From Dipylidium caninum (Eukaryota; Platyhelminthes; Cestoda; Cyclophyllidea; Dipylidiidae), in the NCBI GenBank assembly GCA_017562135.1, contig QEYB01001046.1, forward strand, positions 4,960,001 through 5,024,000: a stretch of DNA of 64,000 nt, read 5' to 3'. Positions 12,611-26,000 of the stretch are shown in pieces. A program made the position numbers and the translations under genes. The notes below the pieces were generated by a model. That model saw only the letters and a program-made list of their open reading frames with translations. It was not told the origin of the DNA and searched no databases. How positions within the stretch are numbered: position 1 is the first letter of the stretch; every line of letters begins with the position of its first letter.

Positions 12611-15600
12611 TAGATCGGTATCCTGATATTTAGACATTTCACTCCTTTGCCGAATGTATTCACGAATAGCGTGCCCTCCAGTAATCGCGGTAATGGCTTC
12701 TTTTTGTCTCACCTTCTCGTCCACTTAGCTGATAAATGACCACAAGTCAAAGAGACAGGCTAAAATTGTAATGATTTAGATTTCATTGACAGAAAGGGTT
12801 TTTCTCGGTGTGCCGAATTTTCGCAAGATTCTGGCGCAGGGAAGCGCTGTAGAGCGAGGCAAGGAAAAGTAACGAGTTTATAACCCTCGGAATCAGCGGC
12901 GTTCACGCAGTTGTCCAAGAGCCCTCGGCAGGCCCACGCAAGCCATGCTTGTCGCTGATTGCCGGACCACTCGCCCCAGTCGGGCAACGAATCGCGAACA
13001 ACGGTCCTTCCACTATTTGGATGCCACTTGAGACGTCGAATTTTGACGAGTTCATCGTACGCGGCAACGGAGGAAACAGGATTGATGGCCTGTTGCCATG
13101 CAGTGCCGCTGGAAGCCCTTCCTCAGAAAATTTGCAACTAAGTGGTTAAGTATCTTCATATTACAATGACACCACGACGCATCGCAATTTGTGAGATAAA
13201 TGAGAGGCGAATTCGTCTAATCGCTACCAGGGCACATTGCGTTTTTTATTTTAGGGAACTCGCTTACTCCATCGGCGTGGTCTAGAAATCGGCGCTGTTT
13301 TCATCTCTCGTTCAACTAACTCCCCTTCGAGGAGTTTGCCTCATTAGCTCCAACGCCCAGGCTACCCTTTCCGGCCCTCATATTATACTTCGTAGTGCAG
13401 TAGAGGAGGTCGAAGCTTGCGTTCATTAGGACCGGACTAAATGTGTGTGAAAAACTGTGGCGATTTATCCGGGTCTTCTAATCCTTTTTCTTGTTTTACA
13501 TCGCACTACAGAAAACTCCAAAAGGGCTTCCGCTCGGGACAAGTTAGACCGTTAGCGCCCCAATGGTTTGGCAGCTCGAGCATGGCCTCCGTACTGACGG
13601 TGCGGTCCCGGCGCCCGCGCGACTTCCACATGTATTGCGACCGATTTTCGTCTCATTGAGTTCCGTCACAGAAAACTCCACTCAAGGTTCAAAACACACC
13701 TTATTTCTAGGCTAGGGTGCGCCGAGGAAGGAGATTACTCGTAAATAAATAAGGTCGGCGAAGGCGTCTGATGTTTAGTGAATGCAAACTCACATTGAAG
13801 ATTCGCTTTGACTTGAACCAGTGGGATCAGACTTATGAAAGGAGATTCACGCGATTAACCCCACCTGTGTTCTGCCCTTGTGCTGGCAACTTTGCCTCAC
13901 AGTGCGTCCCCTAACTGGTGACTTGCGTTCCAGCTGCTGGATGCCCTGGCGCGGGATAGACAGAAGAAGAAATAATCGCCCCGGCAGAAGGCTGCCCACA
14001 AGGATACAGTATTGGCTAAATAAATAAGGGGTAATTCGCCTACACCTGCACACGCACCGTCCCCCCATTTTCCCTCATAAACACTCGGGTATCCTCGGCA
14101 GATTCATAAGTCCTAATGTCATTGTCGCCTGCGGGGGCACTCGAGGGCCATCCGCAGTGCGCACGTCTTATTGCTAGTGAGGCACTGGGGCGCATTTGGG
14201 ACCATCTAATCCATTAGTTCCTGTGAAGGTTGGCCGCGAGCGTTGCGGCGTCTCCTCAATGCTGCTTTCAATATGCGCCCCGTGATTTGCTACTCCAAGC
14301 CGAACGACGCCGTGCATGAACTCCATATTTGCGTCAATGAAGAATATTTCAGGCCGAAGTGAGTCCTGCTGACAAGTGCCTACCGGCAAGGTACGCCTAT
14401 CCGGATTAAGGCTGAAGGTTTATCTTAACGTCTCGGAGAAGGTCTTTAACCAGGCGATTAAGCATGACACCTTGAGTCTGCAGATATCGTTTGAACACTC
14501 ACTATTTCAAACAAATTTCTAACTTATCACTTATCACATGGAAAAGTAGCCTCAAAGCGTGTAGTATATCACGTAATGTGGTCCTTAGTTACTTAATTTC
14601 TCCCAATTCACCAAATGAAGCCTTCGAAAAGCCCTTTACTTCTGAAGAATCAAGCGCTGGCGTTCGTTGATCAAATCGGAAAGTAGCAGTTTGTCCGAGC
14701 GCCGTATGACGTGTCTTCATCAAATGGCCGGCCCATCTGGAGCGGACATTTGGTGAGCAAAGAAGAAAAAAGGCTTATTTTAGCATGCAAAGTGGCGCAA
14801 ATGTTGGCGAAAAGTCTCACTCAGTCGAGGGCGTTTAAATAGACGCATACCCGGCAACGAATATTGGACTCTTCAACAAACACTTTCTCCAACGGCGACC
14901 GTCCCCCAAAACCAAGGGGATCCGGTGTGGGTCTTTCAGAGAACGGGCATATTATTAGAATTTGTTATTCGCACCGGCCTATTATTTGGGCATCGCGGGT
15001 GCACTGCGCTCCTGGTAGCACCTTTCAATTTGGTGAGTTTATCACCTCCAATTCGGTGGCAGAAAGTAGTGTGTTGAGCATTCATCGGGTGGGGATGAAA
15101 AGTCCCGAACTTGAGGCTGCAATTCCGACTGACTGGAGGTTTCCACTATTTAACAAACACCCCCGAGAATGTATACTGAAGTAGTAAAAACCAGAGAATC
15201 CATATGCTGTGGATATCTGAACAACTAGCACACATTAACCTCCGTATCCACCATATGGGATCCCCGTTTGAGGAAACAATCATACGGCCTGTCCAAGGTC
15301 CTCCCGCCCTGCTCAAAATCACAATGGCCCAGTCGTCTGATCTGGCGCTGTCGTCATCATCGGTGGGTAATGCGTTTGATGAAGAGCGGTGGGCAGCGGA
15401 AATGACTCTTTGGCCAATTTAGGGGGAAAGTTAATGCACCCTTACCACTATTGGTGGGTCGTGGACATGGTGTTAAAGGAAGGGAAACGTCGGAAACTTG
15501 GAGTTAGGTAAGTTTTCTGGGTAGGCAAGCAGTGAAACCGATCTTTGGAAAATTGTACGGCGGTTTTAGTCACGTGTGTGTCCCCGCAACAATGTTCACA

Positions 15601-18600
15601 CTTTTAAGGTAGATAAACTGATTCAAGAAAAGTGTACAGTTAGGCGTCCTCAGAATTCATCCCATACTATTTTATGCTTTACACTTCTGGATGGAAAAAA
15701 TTCACCTCACTCGAGTCAAAAAGCCCTCAGTTTCTTTGGAAGGCTAAATAGGCAGTCCTCAGCTTGGGAAATTTACTTCAGGTGATATCAGCCGAGGAAC
15801 AAACATGTAATGCCGGATCATGTCTTTTTATTCTAATAAAATACGGTCTAATGCCTCGGCAAATGAAAGTGCTCGGACCCATTAAATGTGTTGCATTTGA
15901 GAGCTCTCAAGAACGAAATGGGGATATTTCGTTTACTTACCTGCTGAAAATTCGGCAGGCCCCGGCACCGTACGATGTTGAGAATAGGTTTATTAATTCA
16001 CTTGTCATGATGCTATCGAAGACGGAAAGACGGCTATCGTGCGACGGAGCCGGATTCACACTCCCTCAGATGGAGTTACTTCTCAAATTATCTTCAAAAG
16101 CGAAAAGCCGTTAATACCATAAACGCGCCTAACGGGGCCACTGCAAAACAAGTATTTTTCATAACAAGTAGTCTTCAATTGTGGTTGGGCCAGTCGTGCC
16201 CCGGGTGGGATCATGCTGGTCGTCATGACCAAAACCTCGGAACTGTCGAAAATACTAACATACAGGGCTAGGACGGTCGGGTGTAATGGTTATACACAGC
16301 TATCACTTTCAGCACCGTTAAATTGTCATAGTGGCACTAGTTACAGCTGCCTAGTTTCACGTGATATTAAAATTCATGTAGGAAAGCCCACTCCCTGTCC
16401 TATTTAAATGTTATCAGCCAATATATTCCACTTTTTTATAGCAAGGGTTTAAATAACCTTTTGGTTGAGGATACAGGACTTTGTTGCGGATTTGCTTCGT
16501 TGTGTTTTTATCTCTCTAATATGTCATAGGGTAAATAAGGGGTCGGAATTTAGTGGCAAAGGAAACAGTTTTAGACAATCAAGCGGAGGTAGTTAAGACG
16601 AAGTCCGCTAATTTTCCCAACGCCATAGAATGCGCTGATTGGCTGACATGACGGCAACATAAAGCGCCTTCGACAGCCAATCACAAATCGTCGCAGCGGC
16701 CGGCCACCGCTGCCAGCGCTGCCCACAGGCGCAGGGCCTGCTGCCAGCAGACCGGCCCGGACTCAGTCAACTCGAGCAGTAGCTTACGGATCATGTCTTC
16801 TCACGAAACTACTAATAGGTGAGAGTGTTTGACATCAGCTCGAAATAAATGACCAAACTAGCGACACTGTCAACAGTGCACCTCGCAATCGAGTAGAATG
16901 GCTTGCCCCAGACTACCATCGGTCAGCTGAGAAATTTAATAGAAAAGTGCTTCATAAACTCGAGTATGGTTCTCTATTGAGCACTTCAAAGGATGTAACC
17001 TATCTACTCCCTTCCTTCGCATTTGACACTGGGTTCGCATGACCGTCGTTAATCTAGCATGCGGTTTTGAGGTGATTTATCTCTTAACTAAGTGATGCTT
17101 TAGAAACCTAGGATTACAATTGAAATGCAGAGGCTTTGAGAGTCTGGATGAAGGGCATTAATTAGTCTCACTTTGGTGGAGTTGATGTAAGTTATCTGTG
17201 AGAGTGGAGTTTGAATATGATGTCAAATTTCAGTGGGGGTCATTTAAAACTCACAGATATGAAGAATCACTCGGGAAGCGACTGTTTCAGATATTTCAAG
17301 GGCACCCTTTGCGCTGGTCACTCACCAGACCATTCACGAATGCAATTTGAAATAGCTGTCCTAAGGTTATCTGTTCATAACAACACCTCTTCTTTGAACG
17401 GTTGGCTTGACATGGGAATTTGGACAGTTCTGTCGGCACGAAGTGGAACCCACTTCTTCTAAGAACGTGATAATCGAACAATGTGGACATGTCTTTATAA
17501 AGTGGATTGCATTCACTATGACAAAGTGACGCTCGCTGTCCGGCCAGTTTAGTGACCAGGAGTGCACATAGGGGTGGTGGAGACGTAGACCTCTCTGCAC
17601 CCTCAACTTCCAAACTTTCCTTAACCGAACTCTTTCCATAATTGTTATTTCCCATAGCCATTTCATTCAATTAAATCCCTCTCTCATTACCTCTGGTGCG
17701 GCATCTTGGTTGCCCCTGGTAGAAGCCAGCGTTTCTCAGAAAAGATGGGGAATGCGTGTGAGAAGAAGAAGGGGAGCACAATTATGCGAAAAGTTTATGT
17801 TAATTGCGCTAGAGGCCGTGTTGAATTTATAATTAGTAAGGCGGTAGCAACTGATATCGGACTAATATAAAGTTGCCCCAGGCACCTGTGGGGGATGAGT
17901 CTCCCAAAAGCGTACAATCCCAGATGACTTCCTTAGGATGCCAATGATACAGTCACTGACCCAGAATGAAGCTCTGATCATGCCAGTGTACATTGATCCC
18001 ACTCCTACCGTAATGAGGCAGTCCGCTATTAATTGTCATTTTAGTTCAACAGGAAGGCGACACCAGTTTGCTTGGCATCATATTAAAATGACTTTGCATT
18101 ACCTGTAAAGTTGCATCACAGTGTGGTGCCAGTCTTTTCACGCCAGGGGATTTTCAATTGCCAGAGGGTAGCATCCCCTGTGTGTGCCAACCGATCCGGC
18201 TGAAGAGCAACGAGGCAGTTACTCACTTGTCGGGCTACCTCTACTTCATCAGGGAAAGTAGTTCAGTTGGAATGTGAAAAGTGTCATGTGAACCGGCGTC
18301 AGGTTAATGGGTTGAAGCCTCCGCTGCCTTCGAAAGTGGGGTGACATGAGTCGTTGAGTAGCAGAAGCGAAGAGGCTGGGAGTGGATGGGCCCGGCGCCA
18401 TCTGGCACGGAGCATTGTTGTGTGCGCCCGTGAACAGTCCGTGGTGTAGGCCACCGGTTGGTGTGCTCTCTCACGCGATGCCACACCAGCCCGCGCTGGC
18501 CGAGTCCACGCCAGCCATTTGTGATGCGCACCCCTTCTTCGGAGAGTCTGTTGAGCACTGTCTGGTCAGCATTAGAATTCCCCTCGGCTACTTCGCTCAC

Positions 18601-19000
18601 GAGTTGTTTCTCCCTCTAAGGTTAATTAATTACATGCTTGCATTCCTCTTGGACTGGCTATGTCGATGTACTCGCTGTGCCACCATACGGTTTGGGTTAA
18701 GCATCCCGACTGCGGGAGAGCACGTCGAAAGTGAAGAAACGACGAATCACTAGAGCAATTTGATCTCCCCGCAGCTTAACAGTTCACCAAATTCCGGTTC
18801 TTTAAATATTAGTGTCAGGATTATAGGAAGTTGAGTGTTTGGGGAAAAAGGAAGCTACCTTTGCCAGACATCCGCCTTAACATGGTACAGGCACATCGAA
18901 ATTGAACTTTCACAGTCTGTACGTGTTCGCCGAAAAATGCGGCAGATGACGCAGTAGTTGTCAGTGTGAGGGCTAACTCTGGATTCTCTCTAGTCACATT
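12611..19000. other. Intergenic DNA with an inverted CCAAT pair at 16.6 kb
   Basis: No supported gene. The only structured element is a GC-rich patch at about 16620-16800 that contains an inverted pair of CCAAT boxes (see the separate entry). Open frames up to 124 codons here show no domain, no plausible splice context and no homology I recognise. Confidence 0.5.
16637..16682. promoter_or_regulatory. Inverted pair of CCAAT boxes in a GC-rich patch
   Basis: GATTGGCTG at 16637-16645 is the exact reverse complement of CAGCCAATC at 16674-16682, 28 bases apart, followed by a GC-rich stretch to about 16760. Paired CCAAT boxes are typical NF-Y sites in promoters. No coding exon is recognisable downstream on either strand, so its target is unknown. 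Confidence 0.4.
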
Positions 19001-22000
19001 TAATGTCGATTTCGAGGAAATTTGTTGGGGCACTGATATCGGTATAACGGAGAAAGAAGTTGTCCTAAGTAGGGCGGGGGGGGGGTGCGGGTGCGGGGGA
19101 CTCAGAGCTAATACTGTTGTGTCGTATAAACTCAGACGGCGGACACACCACTCACCACCACACGCGCCCACCCCAGGAGGCGAGCGTCAGGACGGGCTGC
19201 TCCACCCGAGGTTGGGCCTCGGCGTAGTGCCGCTCCGCAAGTGTGGACGCGGCAACGTGGCACACCCGCTTTCTCGGATTACTGAATTGACCGTTCGCCT
19301 GCCCTCCTCTGCGCCGCCGCGCGGACTGGCGTCATGACTGCGAGTTCGTGGACCGTCCAGATTTGTCTCATGCTCACGCGGGTCCTGGCATCCAACGACT
19401 CGGCTTCTCCTTGGCCTCGTACGCCTTGCGGCCGCCAGTACGGTCCCCGATGTGTTGCCCCATCATCATTCCCACTGTGGTACGTTCAATTTGCCAGTGG
19501 TGAATGCACCGTTTGCGCGTGGACTGGCATACTTTAAAAATGCTCATAACGCATAGGAATAGTTACTCTACACGCAATTTGAGATATCACCCGCTCTTCG
19601 GCAGTAGGAGAGGTCGGATTACGTCTGTCCGTTAGACGGTGTCCCAAATCATCTGTGAAGAGTTGTGTGATGCACTCCAGGGAGTGTGAGGAATACATGG
19701 ATAACAGCAAAAGGCATTTGCGAATAAGCGCCTGTCGTTGAATCTGCAATTTCTATCGACAAGCCTTCCACCATACCAGGCATGCTAGTAAGCTCATGGA
19801 ATCAAGGAGCTTCCCCAGCTGCTTGGAGTCTTACGGATAGGGTAAACGGTTAAATTTCGAAAGAAAGCCTTTCCTCTGATAAACCATAAGTTAAAATAAC
19901 AATGTAGCCCTGCATTAAACATTAAGATAAGTTTTTAACTGGTATGATGTGGTTCGACCGGCCTAATCAGGAAAGGCAATCTACTAAAACCGCTGAAAAT
20001 ATCCCCAATTAAATCTCGACCATTTGTTTGTTCTCATTCCGACCGCGCCTCTTTCGGGTGTAAATCCACATATATCGGAAAGCTCACATTTAATGCCTCA
20101 ACAATTCTTTCCGATTCCCGAAACACAACCACAAATTCGAGTTTACTTCCCAGGGTGTTTCACAATTTTACGGTGATGGTACAAATGGGCAGCCTGAGGA
20201 TAAAAATGACCATTTCGTGTCTGCAAGTTTGAGTCATCTGAAATCTCCGAGGCAGTTGAGACCAAGTTTATCAGATAAAAAACTTCTTGAAGTGGACCAC
20301 GCGACAGATATCGCATGGTGAATAAAGGAGAGAAGGAACGAAATTGCCAAGATCCCCAGAGAAAGACTATAATCTTGGTCTCATTCTGACTTCTCTTAAG
20401 AGTTTCATATGCGTTAGTGATTTGCTTTCCCCTACGGTGGATTATTCACAGATTTTTTATTTTACTTTGATGGAAACCTCAGCAGTTACGAAAGACTAAC
20501 GGCTGCGTCAGTCTTAACATTAAGTGGACTGCCGGCACTTCAGCTGAACCAAGGAAATTAAAAACCGCTTCGAGCTAACATTAATACTGGTGAGACCGTG
20601 GCAGTCACATTTTTAAGGGATTTGTTCAAACAAGCCAACACGAGGGGTGCAGCTTGATGGTTCTGTTTTCATCAATAAAATATACCATCACTTAATATAA
20701 CTCAAAAATTTGACCAAGTACTTAATGTGAACTGCCACCTGGGCGGGAGACTTAACCCCTCCGTGTTCTATGTCGTCCGCGGGCAGAGTCTCGGACGTCA
20801 GGGCCCCGTTTCGCAGGGGCAGGGGCGTGAGGCCATCCTCACTGCGGGTGCCCGTTAGGCCGTGCGGGAGTTGCAGAGTGCCTCGACCGCCCGGTAAATG
20901 CCCCCCCTCCCCTTCACCCACTACCACACCATCCGCACCCGAGAGCAGGTGCGCGGGCGCAGATGCGCACCTTATCGATTAATCAATTAATTGATTTACC
21001 CCTTGAAGGAGAGTCAAACCAGAAGCCTTTCAGCTGCATTACAGACCACGGAGAGGCCAACTTCCTCTCACCAACGTCAGGGTCGAGCGTTTCCGCTTCC
21101 ACTCTGGGCTCTTCCTAGATGGGATGTGAAGATATTCAGAAGGGCGCGGCTACATCAAAAGAAGCGGTACTTTCAGCACCGCTCAATCATTACACACCAA
21201 ATTACCACCTTTGTTACTTTCTCCTCACAGGAGGAATCTGAATACTTGGTCTGACAAATTAACAAGGTGCTCAAAATGAGATTGTAGTCTTTGTACATTG
21301 AGCTTCATTGTTTCCACTCTGTGGGCACGTGTCCGTTTGGAATGTGACTTGGAAGTAATTTATATATGCGAACATGGGAATCAATTGTCTCCAAGGTCGA
21401 AAAGAGAAGGTGGTGTGACGGTGGTGTGGCCGAAGATTGTCAGGAGTATTTATCCACTGGAAGGATAGAGGAAAGTGACACGGCCTTGCGTTTTCACCTT
21501 CGGCGAAGTGCACCTCTATACCTAAAAATGCATCATTTTTGAGTGGAGAATCGTGTACCTCGGCGATTTGTCAAAGTGGAACTGAACCAGATCGAGGCGA
21601 CATCTGGTGGTGGTAGGGTGGTCGCGTTCAGATCATCCGCTTATAACTGCCCTCGCAATAACTGTCGAAACGTTCTGACAGTGAAGACACCACCACATGC
21701 ACCCACCATTGGATATTCGCAATATTTTCGTTTTCACCGTCCTAATTGTGCACAAGTGGTTTAAACTATGCTCCCAAACACAAACTTACCCATTTCTAAC
21801 CGACGTGGTCCAGGGCACAGGTGAAATCTCGTGCAGCGACATTGTTGTAACAAATGGGAAACGGGGATAATTTTGACGATTCCGTAGTGCTAGGGAACCA
21901 AAATCCTCTCCCTTCCTTCCTTCCTTCCCACTACTTATTCCCAGTGGTGGGGACAGTATATCTCTATCTCCTGGGGCAACCTCGCCGATAAAACAGGGGC

Positions 22001-25000
22001 AGTGCGCTCTGCGATGTAAAAGATTGTCCACCAATTATTCCCCCCCTTTAAGTCCATTGCCAGCTGAGAATTTTGGTCTCCCCAAAGCCCCAACAGGCTA
22101 TCTTCGTTTATTCCATCATCTACACACGTCTGCTGCTCTAGTCATCAGGACTAATTTTTAATGAAACAGCCACTTGGGTTTCTCACCCAGAGCATTTAGT
22201 AGATGGACGGTTGGTGCCCATAAGTGGCGAACGATTCCGTATGCTCATTGGGCTATCGCGGCACCTGACGCTTGTGGCGCCATTCTCGGGTGCCTCTGCC
22301 AGTTCAGTGCCAATGGACTTCCGCCCACTCATTCGTAAATATGGCGTTTTGGCCTCGGTCGCCTCCCCAACCACAGGTTTTAGGCGCCACCGCTCGATCA
22401 TATAGTCTGCTCGGTTTGGTGAACGGACCACATCGTAAGAAAAGGCGGACGGAAATTGGCGTTTGTTACCGTGCCGCAGACGAGGAAAGCGGGCGGATGA
22501 GCGCCCAACCACTGGCGGGCCATGTCCGACACGTCTTGGCCGCGCTTACTCCTTTTCGTTCCATGGCCGTCTAGCTGACGCATGAATGTCGGTTCAACTC
22601 CGGGCATTCTGCCTCAAGGCGTGTTCGTAGGCTACTGCAGCTCCCACAAACCATCTCCTGCCGCAACGAATCTGCCGAAACGCATTCTCACAGCTGTCAT
22701 TAATGACTATTTTGCACAGGATCAAGCTTTAGTCGTTCTGCAAACACTTGGCTCTGCTCTGGCAATTGCCCAGTAGTTAATTTGGGCCGTGCGAGGGATT
22801 CGCGAGGTCTTCTACCTCCAAAATCACCTCAACGCGACATAAGGCTGGCCGAGAACGCGCAAGCCTCAAGTCTCTCATCAGCGAAGGCCTCTCGGGTGGG
22901 GGGTTGACGCGTTTCCTCATTCCAAGAGAAAACGCGTATATGTGGCTGCACGCCCACACGCGTTGTGCGGGGCGAGTGAGAGAGATCAAATGTGTGCCTG
23001 CATTATTTGGTCTGGTGCGTGGAAGTACGAGCGCCTCGTGCAGAGAAGAGGCAGTTGAGACCTGCCGGTGAGAGGCTGGTTAATGAGCGGCACAATGGAG
23101 AAAAAAATTGGGAAAATCGAGCTTACCATGGGAACGGCTGCGATCAATTGCATTAAAAACTAGCACAATTGCAGACAGCAAAAGCGAAGGCATTAACATG
23201 TGATTTTCCCACTATGCGGAGGGGAGTGCGAAGGTAACCTGCGTGGGTGAGCCGAATCCTCCAGTATTTTACAACCGGAACGATCACTCGTAATGCGATT
23301 TGAGGAGGTTTGCGCCAACGGAGTGGAATTTGCGCATTTTTGTTGCAATGAGCACCTCACCGATGTGGCCTTGGACTGCACTTCACGCGCTCACCGAGGG
23401 CTTCGCGGTCAAGCGCCGCAACGCTCGAGGTCGAGCGACGCGATCGCGGGGGAGCTCATCGCACTGGGCACCGGGTCCTGGAACGCCTGCTGTTTCCATA
23501 CCTCACCTCCACCGGCTGGTTAACTGGCATATTTGTACATGCTGCCCTAAATCGCATTCCCGAGTCCGTTGTTCGGGCAAACTACTGGACTCCTTTTCGT
23601 GCCACCGCCATCAGCGACCAGTAAACACAGCCAATGATTTATGTCTTTGAGACCAGGTAATAGCCGAGTCGGAGCGGAGAAGCCCGAAGGGGGACATGCG
23701 TCAAGTAACGGCTTTGTTGTGTCCTCGCGAACGAAATTATCATCTTCTTCAATGGTGAAATGCATGCGGTTTTTGTTAATATGGTCAGGAAAGAGCATGC
23801 TTCTGGGCTGTAGGGCTGAGAAGGCTAGTCAAGGCGAAGGGGAGATGTCCTCACAGGGCGACAGCTAATTTTTGGATTTCATTCGCTGCTCATCTGGTCT
23901 CTGCCATCTCCATCAAACAAATTCGCATCAGCCAGGCGACCGATGCAGGGTTGCGAGGAAAACCAGTCTCCAAAAGCCCACACATGACTCACAAAGGCGC
24001 TTTCAGTGTATTGCATGTGTCAAAGCTTCCAGTCTGAGGTTTGCATGCGTCCTTCCCGAGGAGGGACGCTAAGTCGCCCGCAGCCCGCCTCGGATTCCGA
24101 GTGGAAAACTAAGGAGCGCCTTCGGCAGCGCTTGAGGAACAAGGTGTGTTCGGTGAGCAGATGAGGTTATTTTCGGTTAGAGCCTTCGCCGTATAATATA
24201 CGCGTTCCTTTCTTATTGAACTTGTTAGATAAGCCTCGGAAAGCACTGACTTGACATTCCTGCTGCGATTCCAATTTTCGCCTCTTTTCGGTTTTATTGG
24301 TAGTTTTACTTCCCTCCTTAAGAAGAGGCTGTCTGGAGTAGTGACGGATGCTGAGTTCGTTCATACAATAACTTAACGCACCACGCCGAAACTTCTTATT
24401 ATGAGACGGATCTTTTAATCACCGACATGGCCGCCGGCATCGACTAAAATTCTTTCAAGTCAGTTGGTCATGGGTTGCGGGATATTGTAAAGCCTACACC
24501 GGCGGCATACGGGCGACGCACAGAAAAACTCAATGGAGTGTCAGTTATGTCACCAAATCAGTCGGGGTCGAAAAGACGAGGAAATGTGGGTATTGTCAGC
24601 ACGTACGTTGACATCTGCAGACTGGGCGTGAGAACTTAGGCGCAAATCACGAACGAATTGCCTCAACTCCTCGAGCTCACACGTCGCAGAGTGCGGTTGA
24701 ACTGGTGCCACGTCATTCCTCTCGTTCCGCTACTTAACTATTAAGCGAGGTCTCTGGCTGGACATCGGCTCCATCCATCCATGTCGCAGCAGGGGTTCTC
24801 AATTACGTTATTATATTCTCTAACCTAGCCACATAAGTTGTTGCATCAGATAGCAAAAGGGTTTCCTTAGTCCCGCATTCGTTTACGAGAAGCGGAAAAA
24901 AAATGCAGTGAGAGGCAAGAGATCGTACACAGTCCTTTTTACTAATTCCACTTCCTATTTCACCTGAGCGAAGTCGATTAAGTGTTATAACTACGCCGAG

Positions 25001-26000
25001 GCAAGTTTTTGCTCCCTAAAATTCAGTTGCAATCAGAAAAAGGAACATTCTCATTAGCCGCAAGATTGTTTCACATAATGATGTGAGTAAAGAATTTTAA
25101 AGGCCTCGTTGACTGCTTGTCGCACCTACCCAAGTGAGTCGTCTGAACGCAATTCCGAGGACGTGTATTGACGGGAGTGGACACGAGTGAAAGACATCTG
25201 CGCCTGCAGCTGCATCGGGGCCTGTGCGCGCAAGCAGACACGCTGCCGGGCGCGCGCACCAGCGCCGCACGCATGTATCGACTAGGCGGACGCGCGCCCC
25301 TCCCATTGGGTGGCACACAAACGAGGTGTGCGCGCCGCACACCTGGCGATAAGTGGACACCTGTCGCCCTCGTCGTCGTTTGACGGCGGTGGGATCGCCG
25401 GTCTGGCACATGCACTGCCAGCCTGCTTTGCTCGTGTCTGCCTCCGCGCCTGACGGGGCTCACCAGACTCACCGAGGACACGCCTACAAGTGCCATTGGG
25501 GCCACATTCGTGACTACGACACGACTGTCTTTTATAGCCCCAGTTTCTAAACTTGGCCATTTAAATGATTATTTAATTGAAAAACAAATGGATGTACAAA
25601 TAGTCATCCACATTCATAGACAGCAAAATAGTAAATACCTATCCGTTGAACAAAGCGGACCTGTTTGTTTTATCACCATCCAACAAGAGATTATAGAAAT
25701 GTGAATTGATATCTCGGCCCACAGGAGCATTAACGCTTAATGTGAGAAGTTGGGCAGGCAAACGAATGAATTTTGCTTTGTTGTAAGTGAATGAACACGA
25801 ATGACTGCGTGCACCAAAAAAATGACAGTCCACATACAAGCATTAAAGCGTACACTTTTTAGTAGCCGATTTACTTCAACACGGGACATAATGGGGCACT
25901 TACGTGAGTTAATCCATCATATTCCTGCGGGGAAAACCGTCCCGAATAGAGAAGGTTAAACCACTTTCCCCAAACTTAAGGCCATGGGTTGCTCCATATG
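19001..26000. other. Intergenic DNA with several GC-rich patches
   Basis: No supported gene. GC-rich patches lie near 19.15-19.46, 20.77-20.98, 22.2-22.6, 23.37-23.5 and 25.13-25.5 kb; the last has a CCATTGG box near 25303. A CCTT repeat sits at 21911-21928. The longest frame here, 144 codons at 25071-25505 on the minus strand, is a by-product of GC richness (Arg, Thr and Cys heavy) and has no domain. Confidence 0.5.

Noticed and set aside
19951..19960. GGTTCGA string resembling a tRNA T-loop
   Set aside because: No acceptor stem, D-arm or anticodon arm can be paired at the right spacing around it.
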